Source: Nitrososphaerota archaeon (lineage in GTDB: Archaea > Thermoproteota > Nitrososphaeria > Nitrososphaerales > UBA183). Taken from it: a stretch of DNA of 20,294 nt. The stretch is from assembly GCA_027886925.1 (NCBI GenBank), contig JAPCJN010000027.1, positions 1 through 20,294 on the forward strand, read 5' to 3'. Positions 15,765 through 20,294 of this stretch are shown here, piece by piece (the stretch's first letter is position 1; every line of letters begins with the position of its first letter). The notes beneath the pieces were generated by a model that had not been told where the DNA came from, ran no database searches, and worked only from the letters and a program-made list of their open reading frames with translations. The translations under genes and the position numbers were made by a program.

Positions 15765-16649
15765 CTAAAAGTCCCGCTTCACCGAAAAGTCCGTCAGCTC
15801 CCTCAGGAGCGAGGTGGCCGAGTTGTCTTCGAGCAGAGAGAGCAGCTCCTTCGCCTTCATTGCGTAAGCGTCCGTCATGGACTGCAGGCGGGCCAGAAGC
15901 ATGCTCTCGTCTCCCTTGCGCTTCAACGCCGCGGTTATCTTGTCCTCGTTGCCCCAGTCGAGCATGTCGTCGTGAATCTGGTACGCGATGCCCAGGTTTC
16001 TTCCGTACTCCGTGAGCGCCTCCAGCTTTTCCGCCGACGCCCCGCCCGCCAAGCCGCCTAGCCTGACCGCCGCCTCGAAGAGCGCCGCGGTCTTCTTCGA
16101 GATCACTTCGAGATACTCATCCCAGTCGAGCTTGTAGATCTCCGGGTCGATGGTGAGCTCCGCGTACTCGCCCTCGCACATGTTCATCGCCGCGTTGCTT
16201 ATCGTGGTCGCGACCCTCTTGTCTTTGTATCTTGCCGCGATCGCGAGTATCATCGCGAAGACAAAGTCCGCCGTCAGGAGAGAGGTGCTGTAGCCGTACC
16301 TCACGTGGAAGGCCGCCCGCCCTCTCCTCGACGCCTCCTGGTCGATGATGTCGTCGTGGATGATCGACTCGGCGTGCAGGAGCTCCACCGCCACGGCGGC
16401 GTCGAGCACCTTTTCGTCGTCTTCGCAACCTACGGACTCCGCGGCGAGGAGGAGCGCGAGAGGTCTTATCCGCTTCCCTCCCTCTAGCGCATATTTCAGA
16501 GGTCCATGAAAGCGCGAGTCTGAATATCTGCTAAGCTCTCTATCGATGGCGCCGTCGATCTTCTCGACATAACGCTTCGTCTGAACCTCTATTCTGTCGA
16601 GAAACTCCAGGTCTTTATTCGCCAAAAGTCCGGGACCGGTGCATTTCAA
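15765..16649 (-). CDS. Polyprenyl (probably geranylgeranyl/farnesyl-type) diphosphate synthase
   Basis: 294 residues from TTG 16649, or 286 from TTG 16625. The TATA element at 16661-16670 predicts RNA start near 16639, which favours the shorter form. Visible motifs are GGKRIRP (57-63), the first aspartate-rich motif HDDIIDQ (DD at 99-100), the second in QIHDDMLDW, and paired Gln/Lys regions between them. The enzyme condenses isopentenyl diphosphate with allylic diphosphates. Products of this family feed archaeal ether lipids and quinone tails; chain length cannot be set from sequence alone. It converges on nuoN with a three-base gap. With the GGR-family gene upstream of nuoH, it brackets the complex I genes with isoprenoid functions. 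Confidence 0.9.
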   Translation of the reverse strand: MKCTGPGLLANKDLEFLDRIEVQTKRYVEKIDGAIDRELSRYSDSRFHGPLKYALEGGKRIRPLALLLAAESVGCEDDEKVLDAAVAVELLHAESIIHDDIIDQEASRRGRAAFHVRYGYSTSLLTADFVFAMILAIAARYKDKRVATTISNAAMNMCEGEYAELTIDPEIYKLDWDEYLEVISKKTAALFEAAVRLGGLAGGASAEKLEALTEYGRNLGIAYQIHDDMLDWGNEDKITAALKRKGDESMLLARLQSMTDAYAMKAKELLSLLEDNSATSLLRELTDFSVKRDF

Positions 16650-16660
16650 GCCCCCGTGAC

Positions 16661-16674
16661 ATATATAATATTTT
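16661..16674. promoter_or_regulatory. Shared AT-rich TATA element, divergent promoter
   Basis: ATATATAATATTTT stands out from its GC-rich surroundings. On the plus strand ATATATAA is centred about 26 bp before GTG 16691, predicting a leaderless mRNA. On the minus strand ATTATATAT predicts RNA start near 16639 for the polyprenyl synthase. One element again serves both directions, as at 3067-3076. Confidence 0.6.
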
Positions 16675-16690
16675 AACGATTCCTATTGCC

Positions 16691-17404
16691 GTGCTAAGGT
16701 TCGAGCTGCACCAGCTTTACGTGCCTTCCTTGGACAGGTTCTTTCTCCCCCTCCCCAAACTCACGGGTGATCAGATTCGCTTCCTTGTAGAGCATCTGAA
16801 AGAGCGGGGGTTCAAAGTGAAACACCTCGGCCAGACCAGGTGGTCGGCTAAGAGGCGTTCTGACACGATAAGGCTCGACGGATCAAGGGGCTTAGCCAAG
16901 TCCAGCTCAGACCTTTTGGACTCGTTGGGTCCCGCCATCCCGCGGCTGTTGACGTTCCCCCGAGTGGGGCATCCCATTGGCGCGAGCGGCCTCTATTTTC
17001 AGGTGAAGACGTCTGGCAACTTCACAGAGATCCAGCTCTTCCCGAGACTGGAGTCTCTGACCACGTGGACGCGGCTGAGAGGGGACGGGCTGTGCGGCCT
17101 CACTCCTGACGAGGCTCTCGTCATCCGGCGTCTCCTGGAGGGGGGCGACGCCGACATAGAGTGCGTGTCGGCGACCCCTAGGCAAGGGTCGAAGCCTCGT
17201 CAGGTAGGAAGAAACCAGTATTACGCCTCAAGAATCTCCGCGCAGGATTTCCTTGCCTCTCTCAGGGACATCTCCTTGAATCCGGCCGGCGACGCGTATC
17301 TGCCGAGAGGCTCCGTGATAACTCTGACGCGGACCGCTGGGACGCGGCGAGCCAGTCCCAAGTTCGATGCGGACGAACTGGATGAATGGTGTTATCTGAA
17401 TTGA
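16691..17404 (+). CDS. Unrecognised conserved-looking protein
   Basis: 237 residues from GTG 16691, supported as a leaderless start by the TATA element 26 bp upstream. The protein is soluble, basic, and lacks signal peptide and membrane segments. The N-terminal part (MLRFELHQLYVPSLDRFFLP, then LTGDQIRFLVEHLKERGFKV) reads like a small alpha/beta domain. Residues about 95-120 have alternating hydrophobics typical of beta strands (GLYFQVKTSGNFTEIQLFP). A loop around 155-175 is rich in Arg, Gln and Lys. I cannot assign a family or function. It has good codon style and a plausible promoter, so it is likely real. It lies between the polyprenyl synthase (divergent) and tRNA-Glu. Confidence 0.65.
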   Translation: MLRFELHQLYVPSLDRFFLPLPKLTGDQIRFLVEHLKERGFKVKHLGQTRWSAKRRSDTIRLDGSRGLAKSSSDLLDSLGPAIPRLLTFPRVGHPIGASGLYFQVKTSGNFTEIQLFPRLESLTTWTRLRGDGLCGLTPDEALVIRRLLEGGDADIECVSATPRQGSKPRQVGRNQYYASRISAQDFLASLRDISLNPAGDAYLPRGSVITLTRTAGTRRASPKFDADELDEWCYLN

Positions 17405-17503
17405 CTTTCGGGGTCTTCTTACGCAAAACCTCTAATTGATGCCGCGGGAAGCCTCGCGCTACTGCCCCGGTAGTACAGCCCGGTCAAGTATGCCGGCCTT
17501 TCG

Positions 17504-17521
17504 AGCACAACAGGCAAAGAG
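17504..17521 (+). other. Archaeal tRNA intron (position 37/38)
   Basis: The 18-base intron has a short inner helix (GC...GC around ACAACAG). It forms the central 4-bp helix with the 5' exon (CTTT/AAAG), flanked by two 3-base bulges. This matches the geometry cut by archaeal splicing endonuclease after the second base of each bulge. Confidence 0.82.
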
Positions 17522-17543
17522 AGTCGGTGATCGCGGGTTCAAA

Positions 17544-17557
17544 TCCCGCCCGGGGCA
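17544..17557 (+). repeat. tRNA-Glu 3' end, left copy of a possible att repeat
   Basis: TCCCGCCCGGGGCA, the end of the T arm and acceptor strand, recurs exactly at 19893-19906. The last 12 bases also recur at 17644-17655. Integrases of archaeal elements often use tRNA 3' ends as attachment sites. Confidence 0.5.
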
Positions 17558-17643
17558 TCAGCTAATTAGCCTAGAATGTGCTCCGTTTTATCTAATAGGC
17601 CGGAAATGGGGGTCATTTTGGACAACTCCCTGGATGATTCCAG

Positions 17644-17658
17644 CCGCCCGGGGCACCT
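17644..17658 (+). repeat. Second copy of the tRNA-Glu 3'-end repeat
   Basis: CCGCCCGGGGCACCT matches 19895-19909 over all 15 bases and the tRNA-Glu end (17546-17557) over 12. It lies 87 bp past the tRNA and has no surrounding tRNA structure, so it is an orphan copy. Confidence 0.5.
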
Positions 17659-17795
17659 ATTTAGTGTGCCCAGAGTGGAAGCTCTGCAGAAGGCATGGAT
17701 TGTGGTTCCTCTTCGGCTGCCTGCGATGCGACGGAGACATCTTTTCGTACGGAGGGCTGTGAGCACCACCCTGAAGTTGTAGACGCCTCCTCCGC

Positions 17796-17817
17796 TCGAA
17801 TCCCGTCGGGCCCGCCA
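17796..17817 (+). repeat. tRNA 3'-end-like fragment with encoded CCA
   Basis: TCGAAT (T loop), CCCGT, CGGGCCC (acceptor strand), discriminator G and CCA follow each other as in a tRNA 3' end. The matching 5' T-stem strand and a GGGCCCG acceptor start are not found nearby. It therefore looks like a fragment, such as those left by integration at another tRNA gene. A related piece is at 20019-20042. Confidence 0.4.
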
Positions 17818-18069
17818 ACAATACCCCCCTAGTGTCGGATTCGAACTTCTTGGGCATGGTACAGGAAATTGAACATGATTCATATTCATGCCCTATCGGA
17901 CGTTTGAGAGTTGGAACCTGAGAGGCCCGCCGAAGAAATCCATTACGGAGACCGACTCATTGGCGTTATCAAGTCCATGAAGTGTGATCGGATTGGAGTC
18001 TTCCTCAGACACTCCGTCAGGGATCACGGTCGAAGAGGCGAGGTCGCCAATCCGAACATGGTCGCAGGG

Positions 18070-18480
18070 TTAACCCCTCACGGGGATGAGGGGAATCGCG
18101 GTGACCCCCACGCTTGTCTGGACCACCGAGCTCGTCAGGGTGCAGTTGGCGCACAGCTTGAGGACCAGGTTCATCTGCGCGGTCATCGTGAAGGTGGTCG
18201 CCGACGTCACGTTCTCCTCCAGCGTGAAATCCCCTCCTGCCCTGGAAGTCTGCGCCGAGAACGCGACGCTGTCGTATGTCCAGGAGACCGAGGAGCTCAC
18301 CACGCTCGGCCCGAGGGTCGGCGATAGCGCCACGGTGAACTCGTCTCCGGGATAGAGCGAGTTGTCGGGATTCGCCCTCACGAAGTTTACGGAAGACCCG
18401 AGGCAATTCCCGTAAGCGTCGCAAGACGCGTTCCCTCGAGCAAAGTTGGCCAGTGACGCTAGCATTAGGACGAGCAACAC
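18070..18480 (-). CDS. Small secreted or membrane-anchored protein, function unknown
   Basis: 136 residues if begun at GTG 18480. The N-terminus LLVLMLASLANFARG is a signal-peptide core. The hydrophobic stretch continues upstream in frame (VLAALSAVLL and before) to a TGA at 18520-18522, so the given start may truncate the true N-terminus. The mature part is Thr/Ser/Val-rich and predicted beta. It has four cysteines in two pairs (CDAYGNC and CANC) that could form disulfides outside the cell, and a YPGDEFTVALSPTLG block like an immunoglobulin-type strand pair. I cannot name a family. A TATA-like CTTTTATGA (18535-18543, minus) lies upstream. The last codons contain a 7-bp hairpin (18074-18093). 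Confidence 0.5.
   Translation of the reverse strand: MLLVLMLASLANFARGNASCDAYGNCLGSSVNFVRANPDNSLYPGDEFTVALSPTLGPSVVSSSVSWTYDSVAFSAQTSRAGGDFTLEENVTSATTFTMTAQMNLVLKLCANCTLTSSVVQTSVGVTAIPLIPVRG
18074..18093 (-). terminator. Hairpin over the 3' end of the secreted-protein gene
   Basis: CCCCTCA (18074-18080) and TGAGGGG (18087-18093) pair perfectly around a six-base loop, within the final codons on the minus strand. No T-tract follows closely, so a termination role is only a guess. Confidence 0.25.
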
Positions 18481-18608
18481 CGCGGACAGTGCCGCAAGTA
18501 CTGTTGGTCTCGATGTCCTTCAACAATGCACGCTCATAAAAGGCGCCGGCCCAATCCTCGTGCGACCGGGAGTCAATCTTGGCATGGACGTGCCCTTATC
18601 CAATGTAA

Positions 18609-19232
18609 TCATTTGACGTATTCCTCTCCACAATTGTTGCACTTGAAGGCATGTTTGTAGCGAGCCAAAGCCTGCTCGGGGTATACCGGCCTTAGATAGG
18701 TCGCGTCCTCAGAACCGCACTTGTCGCAGGTCCAAGTCAGCCTGTTGAATGAAAGCTCACCTCGAGTCACCGTCTCGTCTTCATATGTCCAGAAATCCTT
18801 CGCAACCACCTCCTCCTGCTTGGCAGTGACTTTAGAATACCGCTCAAGCTGCTCGGCGGCGCTTTTGAGAGACTGGATACGTATTTCAGTGTTATTGACC
18901 CGAGTAGAATTTTTGTCATAACTTTCGGTCGGCATGACCTCCTCGATGACGACATACCGTGATAGTTTTTCTTCAAGTTCTTTGACCTCCTTTCTCAGAG
19001 TCTTAGCGGCTTCTTCCAGTGTCACGGGCTCGAAGCGCCCTATCATTCCGGTCTGCTTGCTTTGGACGAAAAACGCTCGGCCTTCGGGCGTCTTTACCTC
19101 GAGCACGTAGTCAGAAAGCGTCTGATAGTAGATGGTCATTTCTTTCGCTTTCCTTGCCTTAGCCCTATCAACTTCCTGCAATACAAAGCTATGGTATTTG
19201 GCGGCCTCCTTCAGAAGACATTCCTTCCTCAC
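18609..19232 (-). CDS. Coiled-coil protein with C-terminal zinc ribbon, function unknown
   Basis: 207 residues from GTG 19232; an in-frame stop at 19266-19268 limits upstream starts, and ATG 19139 is a shorter alternative. A Lys/Glu-rich N-terminus leads into a small beta region (about 32-65, YYQTLSDYVLEVKTPEGRAF). A likely coiled coil follows at about 70-92 (LEEAAKTLRKEVKELEEKLS), then a second helix at about 118-140. The C-terminus has CDKCG and CNNCG about 29 residues apart, a treble-clef or zinc-ribbon-like pair. Base composition is lower in GC than in the nuo genes, consistent with a transferred region. Zinc ribbons of this kind occur in nucleic-acid-binding proteins, but I see nothing specific enough to assign a role. 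Confidence 0.6.
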   Translation of the reverse strand: MRKECLLKEAAKYHSFVLQEVDRAKARKAKEMTIYYQTLSDYVLEVKTPEGRAFFVQSKQTGMIGRFEPVTLEEAAKTLRKEVKELEEKLSRYVVIEEVMPTESYDKNSTRVNNTEIRIQSLKSAAEQLERYSKVTAKQEEVVAKDFWTYEDETVTRGELSFNRLTWTCDKCGSEDATYLRPVYPEQALARYKHAFKCNNCGEEYVK

Positions 19233-19364
19233 CTGATGGATTCCGGTGCTCTTGTCCTGTCCACACTAGTTGCAGAATGCACACATTAGGGTTGCATTTG
19301 CAGGGAACGAAGTCGTGGGGCGAGTCTGTCATGCTTTCAGGGCCTTTATCGAGTCTGCTAACAG

Positions 19365-19817
19365 TTGAGATTTGAGCAAACATTCAGGGCTTTCGTCGAA
19401 ATGTGCTTTTACGGCATTATCGGCGAATATGACTTTGGCACCACAACATTCCAACCTAAGTCTCTTCAAGGTCGGCCGAAGAGGAAACTCGCAGTGATTG
19501 CCTGTATGGACGCGAGGCTCGACCTTTTCAAGATGTTGGGGCTCGAAGAGGGCGACGCCCACATCATTCGAAATGCGGGCGGAATTGTCAATGACGATAT
19601 GATACGGTCGCTAATCATTTCTCAGCATCTCTTGGGAACAGAAGAAATTGTTCTTGTTCATCACACAGATTGCGGCATGCTCACCTTTGATGAGGTCGAC
19701 CTAAGACGAAGAGTCGAGTCTCAAGCTGGCAGCTCCTTCATCCCCGCGTTCCGCGCCGCCTTCTTGACTATCCTCCCAAAGTCGGCGTCGCCCAGCGGCC
19801 TGAGCCTGCTCCTGTAG
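19365..19817 (+). pseudogene. Beta-carbonic anhydrase with disrupted C-terminus
   Basis: The frame from TTG 19365 gives 150 residues. The core is a clear beta-class carbonic anhydrase: Cys47, Asp49 and Arg51 in CMDAR, then IIRNAGGIVNDDMIRSL, and His100 and Cys103 in HHTDCGM. These are the zinc ligands and the Asp-Arg dyad of the CO2-hydrating site. From about residue 122 (after RRRVESQAG) the sequence stops looking like the family, which should continue for some 40 residues with the dimer-forming C-terminal strands and helices. It becomes GC-rich, Ser/Pro/Leu-rich filler instead. The break, near 19721-19735, coincides with the end of a minus-strand integrase-like fragment. It is probably an inactivated or truncated gene, though a shortened product could be made. 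Confidence 0.6.
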
Positions 19818-19861
19818 CGGGGCGAGGTGTGAGGCACCCGCCCTCGGTGGGAAGAGGACAT
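19721..19861 (-). pseudogene. Possible tyrosine-recombinase (integrase) remnant
   Basis: A 46-codon frame, with ATG at 19861 and TGA at 19721-19723. It contains LRPLGDADFGRIVKKAARNA followed by GMKE. That pattern resembles the helix just before the catalytic HxxR box of archaeal XerA-type integrases, but the frame stops before any catalytic residue. It lies between the broken carbonic anhydrase and the right tRNA-Glu repeat, where an integrase remnant would be expected. The match is short and from memory, so the call is tentative. Confidence 0.3.
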
Positions 19862-19892
19862 CCCCTCTGAACCCACTATTACTATGCCCCAG

Positions 19893-19906
19893 TCCCGCCC
19901 GGGGCA
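19893..19906 (+). repeat. Right copy of the tRNA-Glu 3'-end repeat (possible attR)
   Basis: TCCCGCCCGGGGCA is identical to the tRNA-Glu 3' end at 17544-17557, giving a 2.35-kb interval. TGCCCC at 19885-19890 can pair with GGGGCA at 19901-19906 as a 6-bp hairpin. No complete tRNA surrounds this copy. Confidence 0.5.
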
Positions 19907-20018
19907 CCTTGATTCTTCCCCGTTTGACTTTTTGGGGCCAGATTTTGGTATTATTGGCGCGAACGCTCTTATTCCCGGGGTGATTGCCGTTTCGATTTCA
20001 GGTTCACTCTCATATGAA

Positions 20019-20042
20019 TTGGGTTCGAATCCTACCGGGCCC
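20019..20042 (+). repeat. tRNA T-arm/acceptor-like fragment
   Basis: TTGGG-TTCGAAT-CCTAC forms a T arm (four of five pairs, one a wobble), followed by CGGGCCC as an acceptor 3' strand. It shares TCGAATCC and CGGGCCC with the fragment at 17796-17813, differing at only three bases over 18. A partly matching 5' acceptor GGGCCAG occurs at 19935-19941 (six of seven pairs), but I cannot build a D arm or anticodon arm between them. It is a decayed tRNA or an integration scar. Confidence 0.4.
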
Positions 20043-20050
20043 TTTAGGTG

Positions 20051-20294
20051 TCAGGGCATCCAGGGAGGCTTGAACGTGCCCGCTTGCACCATGATTGCGA
20101 GCCAGTCGTCCCCAGCCCAATCGTCCGTGACCTTCCCGTTGGCTAGCTGGTAGAGGTCCACGCCATCCCAGCGAAGGTGCTTCCCGGTCGCGGGGATACC
20201 CAGGAGATTCCCCTTATGGGTCCCCTCGACCACGACCCTGACGACGACTGTGTCGCCCTGAGCGATGACCTCCTGCTCGGCTACATGAAGGTCG
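20051..20294 (-). CDS. SnoaL-like / ester cyclase-type protein, N-terminus beyond window
   Basis: The frame is open from the right edge to TGA at 20051-20053, with 81 residues visible. The C-terminal pattern fits SnoaL-like polyketide/ester cyclase proteins of the NTF2-like fold: VVVEGTHKGNLLGIPATGKH, then WDGVDLYQLANGKVTDDWAG and DDWLAIMVQAG. These are small alpha+beta barrels with variable hydrolase, isomerase or binding roles, so the substrate cannot be inferred. Codon style is again GC-rich, suggesting the host backbone resumes here. It lies just past the tRNA-like fragment at 20019-20042. Confidence 0.75.
   Translation of the reverse strand, partial: DLHVAEQEVIAQGDTVVVRVVVEGTHKGNLLGIPATGKHLRWDGVDLYQLANGKVTDDWAGDDWLAIMVQAGTFKPPWMP

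Larger units (their letters stand above)
17464..17557 (+). tRNA. tRNA-Glu(UUC) with an 18-base intron
   Basis: The acceptor stem is GCCCCGG (17464-17470) with CCGGGGC (17550-17556) and discriminator A17557. The D stem is GTAC/GTAT. The anticodon stem is CCGGC (17493-17497) with GTCGG (17523-17527), one G-T pair. The T arm is GCGGG-TTCAAAT-CCCGC. The loop reads C-T-TTC-G, giving anticodon UUC (17500-17502), interrupted after G17503 by intron 17504-17521, with A17522 as position 38. CTTT of the loop pairs with AAAG of the intron (17516-17519), leaving three-base bulges CGA and AGA. This is a bulge-helix-bulge cut site between positions 37 and 38. CCA is not encoded. An AT-rich box at 17431-17440 is a weak promoter candidate. 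Confidence 0.92.
17558..18069. other. Gene-poor stretch with integration-scar signals
   Basis: About 500 bases follow tRNA-Glu with no coding frame I would defend. It holds a copy of the tRNA-Glu 3' end (17644-17655) and a tRNA-3'-end-like piece with CCA (17796-17817). The open frames here do not resemble known proteins and show mixed codon quality. One plus-strand frame carries cysteine pairs (around CPEWKLC and CLRC, about 17665-17740) that might be a decayed zinc-ribbon gene. It is best read as recombined non-coding DNA. Confidence 0.5.

Noticed and set aside
17436..17762. Plus-strand frame of 108 codons with cysteine pairs
   Set aside because: It runs straight through tRNA-Glu and begins in non-coding sequence. 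Only its last third looks even faintly like a zinc ribbon, so I did not call a gene.
17911..18327. Plus-strand frame of 138 codons
   Set aside because: Its second half is antisense to the secreted-protein gene and is low-complexity Arg/His/Gly. The first half has no recognisable fold or promoter.
18520..18522. TGA in the signal-peptide frame as a selenocysteine codon
   Set aside because: A selenocysteine in the n-region of a signal peptide makes little sense, and I saw no SECIS-like element. Mutation or a different start is simpler.
19935..20042. A complete intron-containing tRNA between GGGCCAG and CGGGCCC
   Set aside because: The acceptor strands pair at six of seven positions and the T arm is fair, but I could not build a D arm or an anticodon stem. 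I kept it as a fragment only.
1..20294. CRISPR arrays, insertion sequences with terminal repeats, rRNA genes
   Set aside because: I saw no regularly spaced repeats, no intact transposase and no rRNA signatures on either strand.

Overview
The window is GC-rich archaeal DNA, most likely from the Nitrososphaeria (Thaumarchaeota) or a close relative. Supporting signs are a CdvB/ESCRT-III division protein, a TrmB-type regulator, a geranylgeranyl-reductase-family flavoprotein, archaeal TATA boxes with apparently leaderless starts, a tRNA-Glu carrying an intron with bulge-helix-bulge geometry, and the membrane arm of complex I. The lineage is inferred from gene content and codon style; no marker gene settles it.

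Layout. (1) 1-1322, minus strand: a two-gene redox membrane module, a ferric-reductase-like di-heme b protein followed with a 4-base overlap by a polytopic Rieske-type protein that runs off the left edge. (2) 1551-2216, plus strand: a CdvB paralogue, followed by a hairpin and a T-rich tract. (3) 2343-3044, minus strand: a TrmB-like regulator. It is divergent from a geranylgeranyl-reductase-family flavoprotein (3115-4587), and both appear to use one symmetric TATA element. (4) 4609-6276: a DUF885-like zinc peptidase. (5) 6402-15761: a tightly packed complex I membrane-arm operon in the order H-I-J-K-M1-L-M2-N. (6) 15765-16649, minus strand: a polyprenyl diphosphate synthase. It is divergent, again over one TATA-like element, from an unrecognised gene at 16691-17404. 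(7) 17464-17557: tRNA-Glu(UUC). (8) 17558-20050: a lower-quality accessory region with copies of the tRNA-Glu 3' end, other tRNA-3'-end-like fragments, a secreted protein, a coiled-coil/zinc-ribbon protein, a carbonic anhydrase with a broken C-terminus and a possible integrase remnant. (9) 20051 to the right edge, minus strand: a SnoaL-like/ester-cyclase-type protein, partial.

How it fits together. The complex I segment encodes four antiporter-like pump subunits (M1, L, M2, N) instead of three. NuoL has an unusually long segment between its penultimate and last membrane helices, as expected if the lateral helix is stretched to span a fourth pump. nuoA-D and the NADH-dehydrogenase genes nuoEFG are not in the window. 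The isoprenoid genes on both sides (GGR-family reductase and polyprenyl synthase) could supply or modify lipid and quinone chains used by the membrane complex. The Rieske and di-heme b proteins may be another quinol-handling unit. The strongest discovery candidates are the four-pump complex I with its altered proton-path residues, the Rieske/heme-b pair with an internal twin-arginine motif, and the tRNA-anchored integration scar region at the right end.
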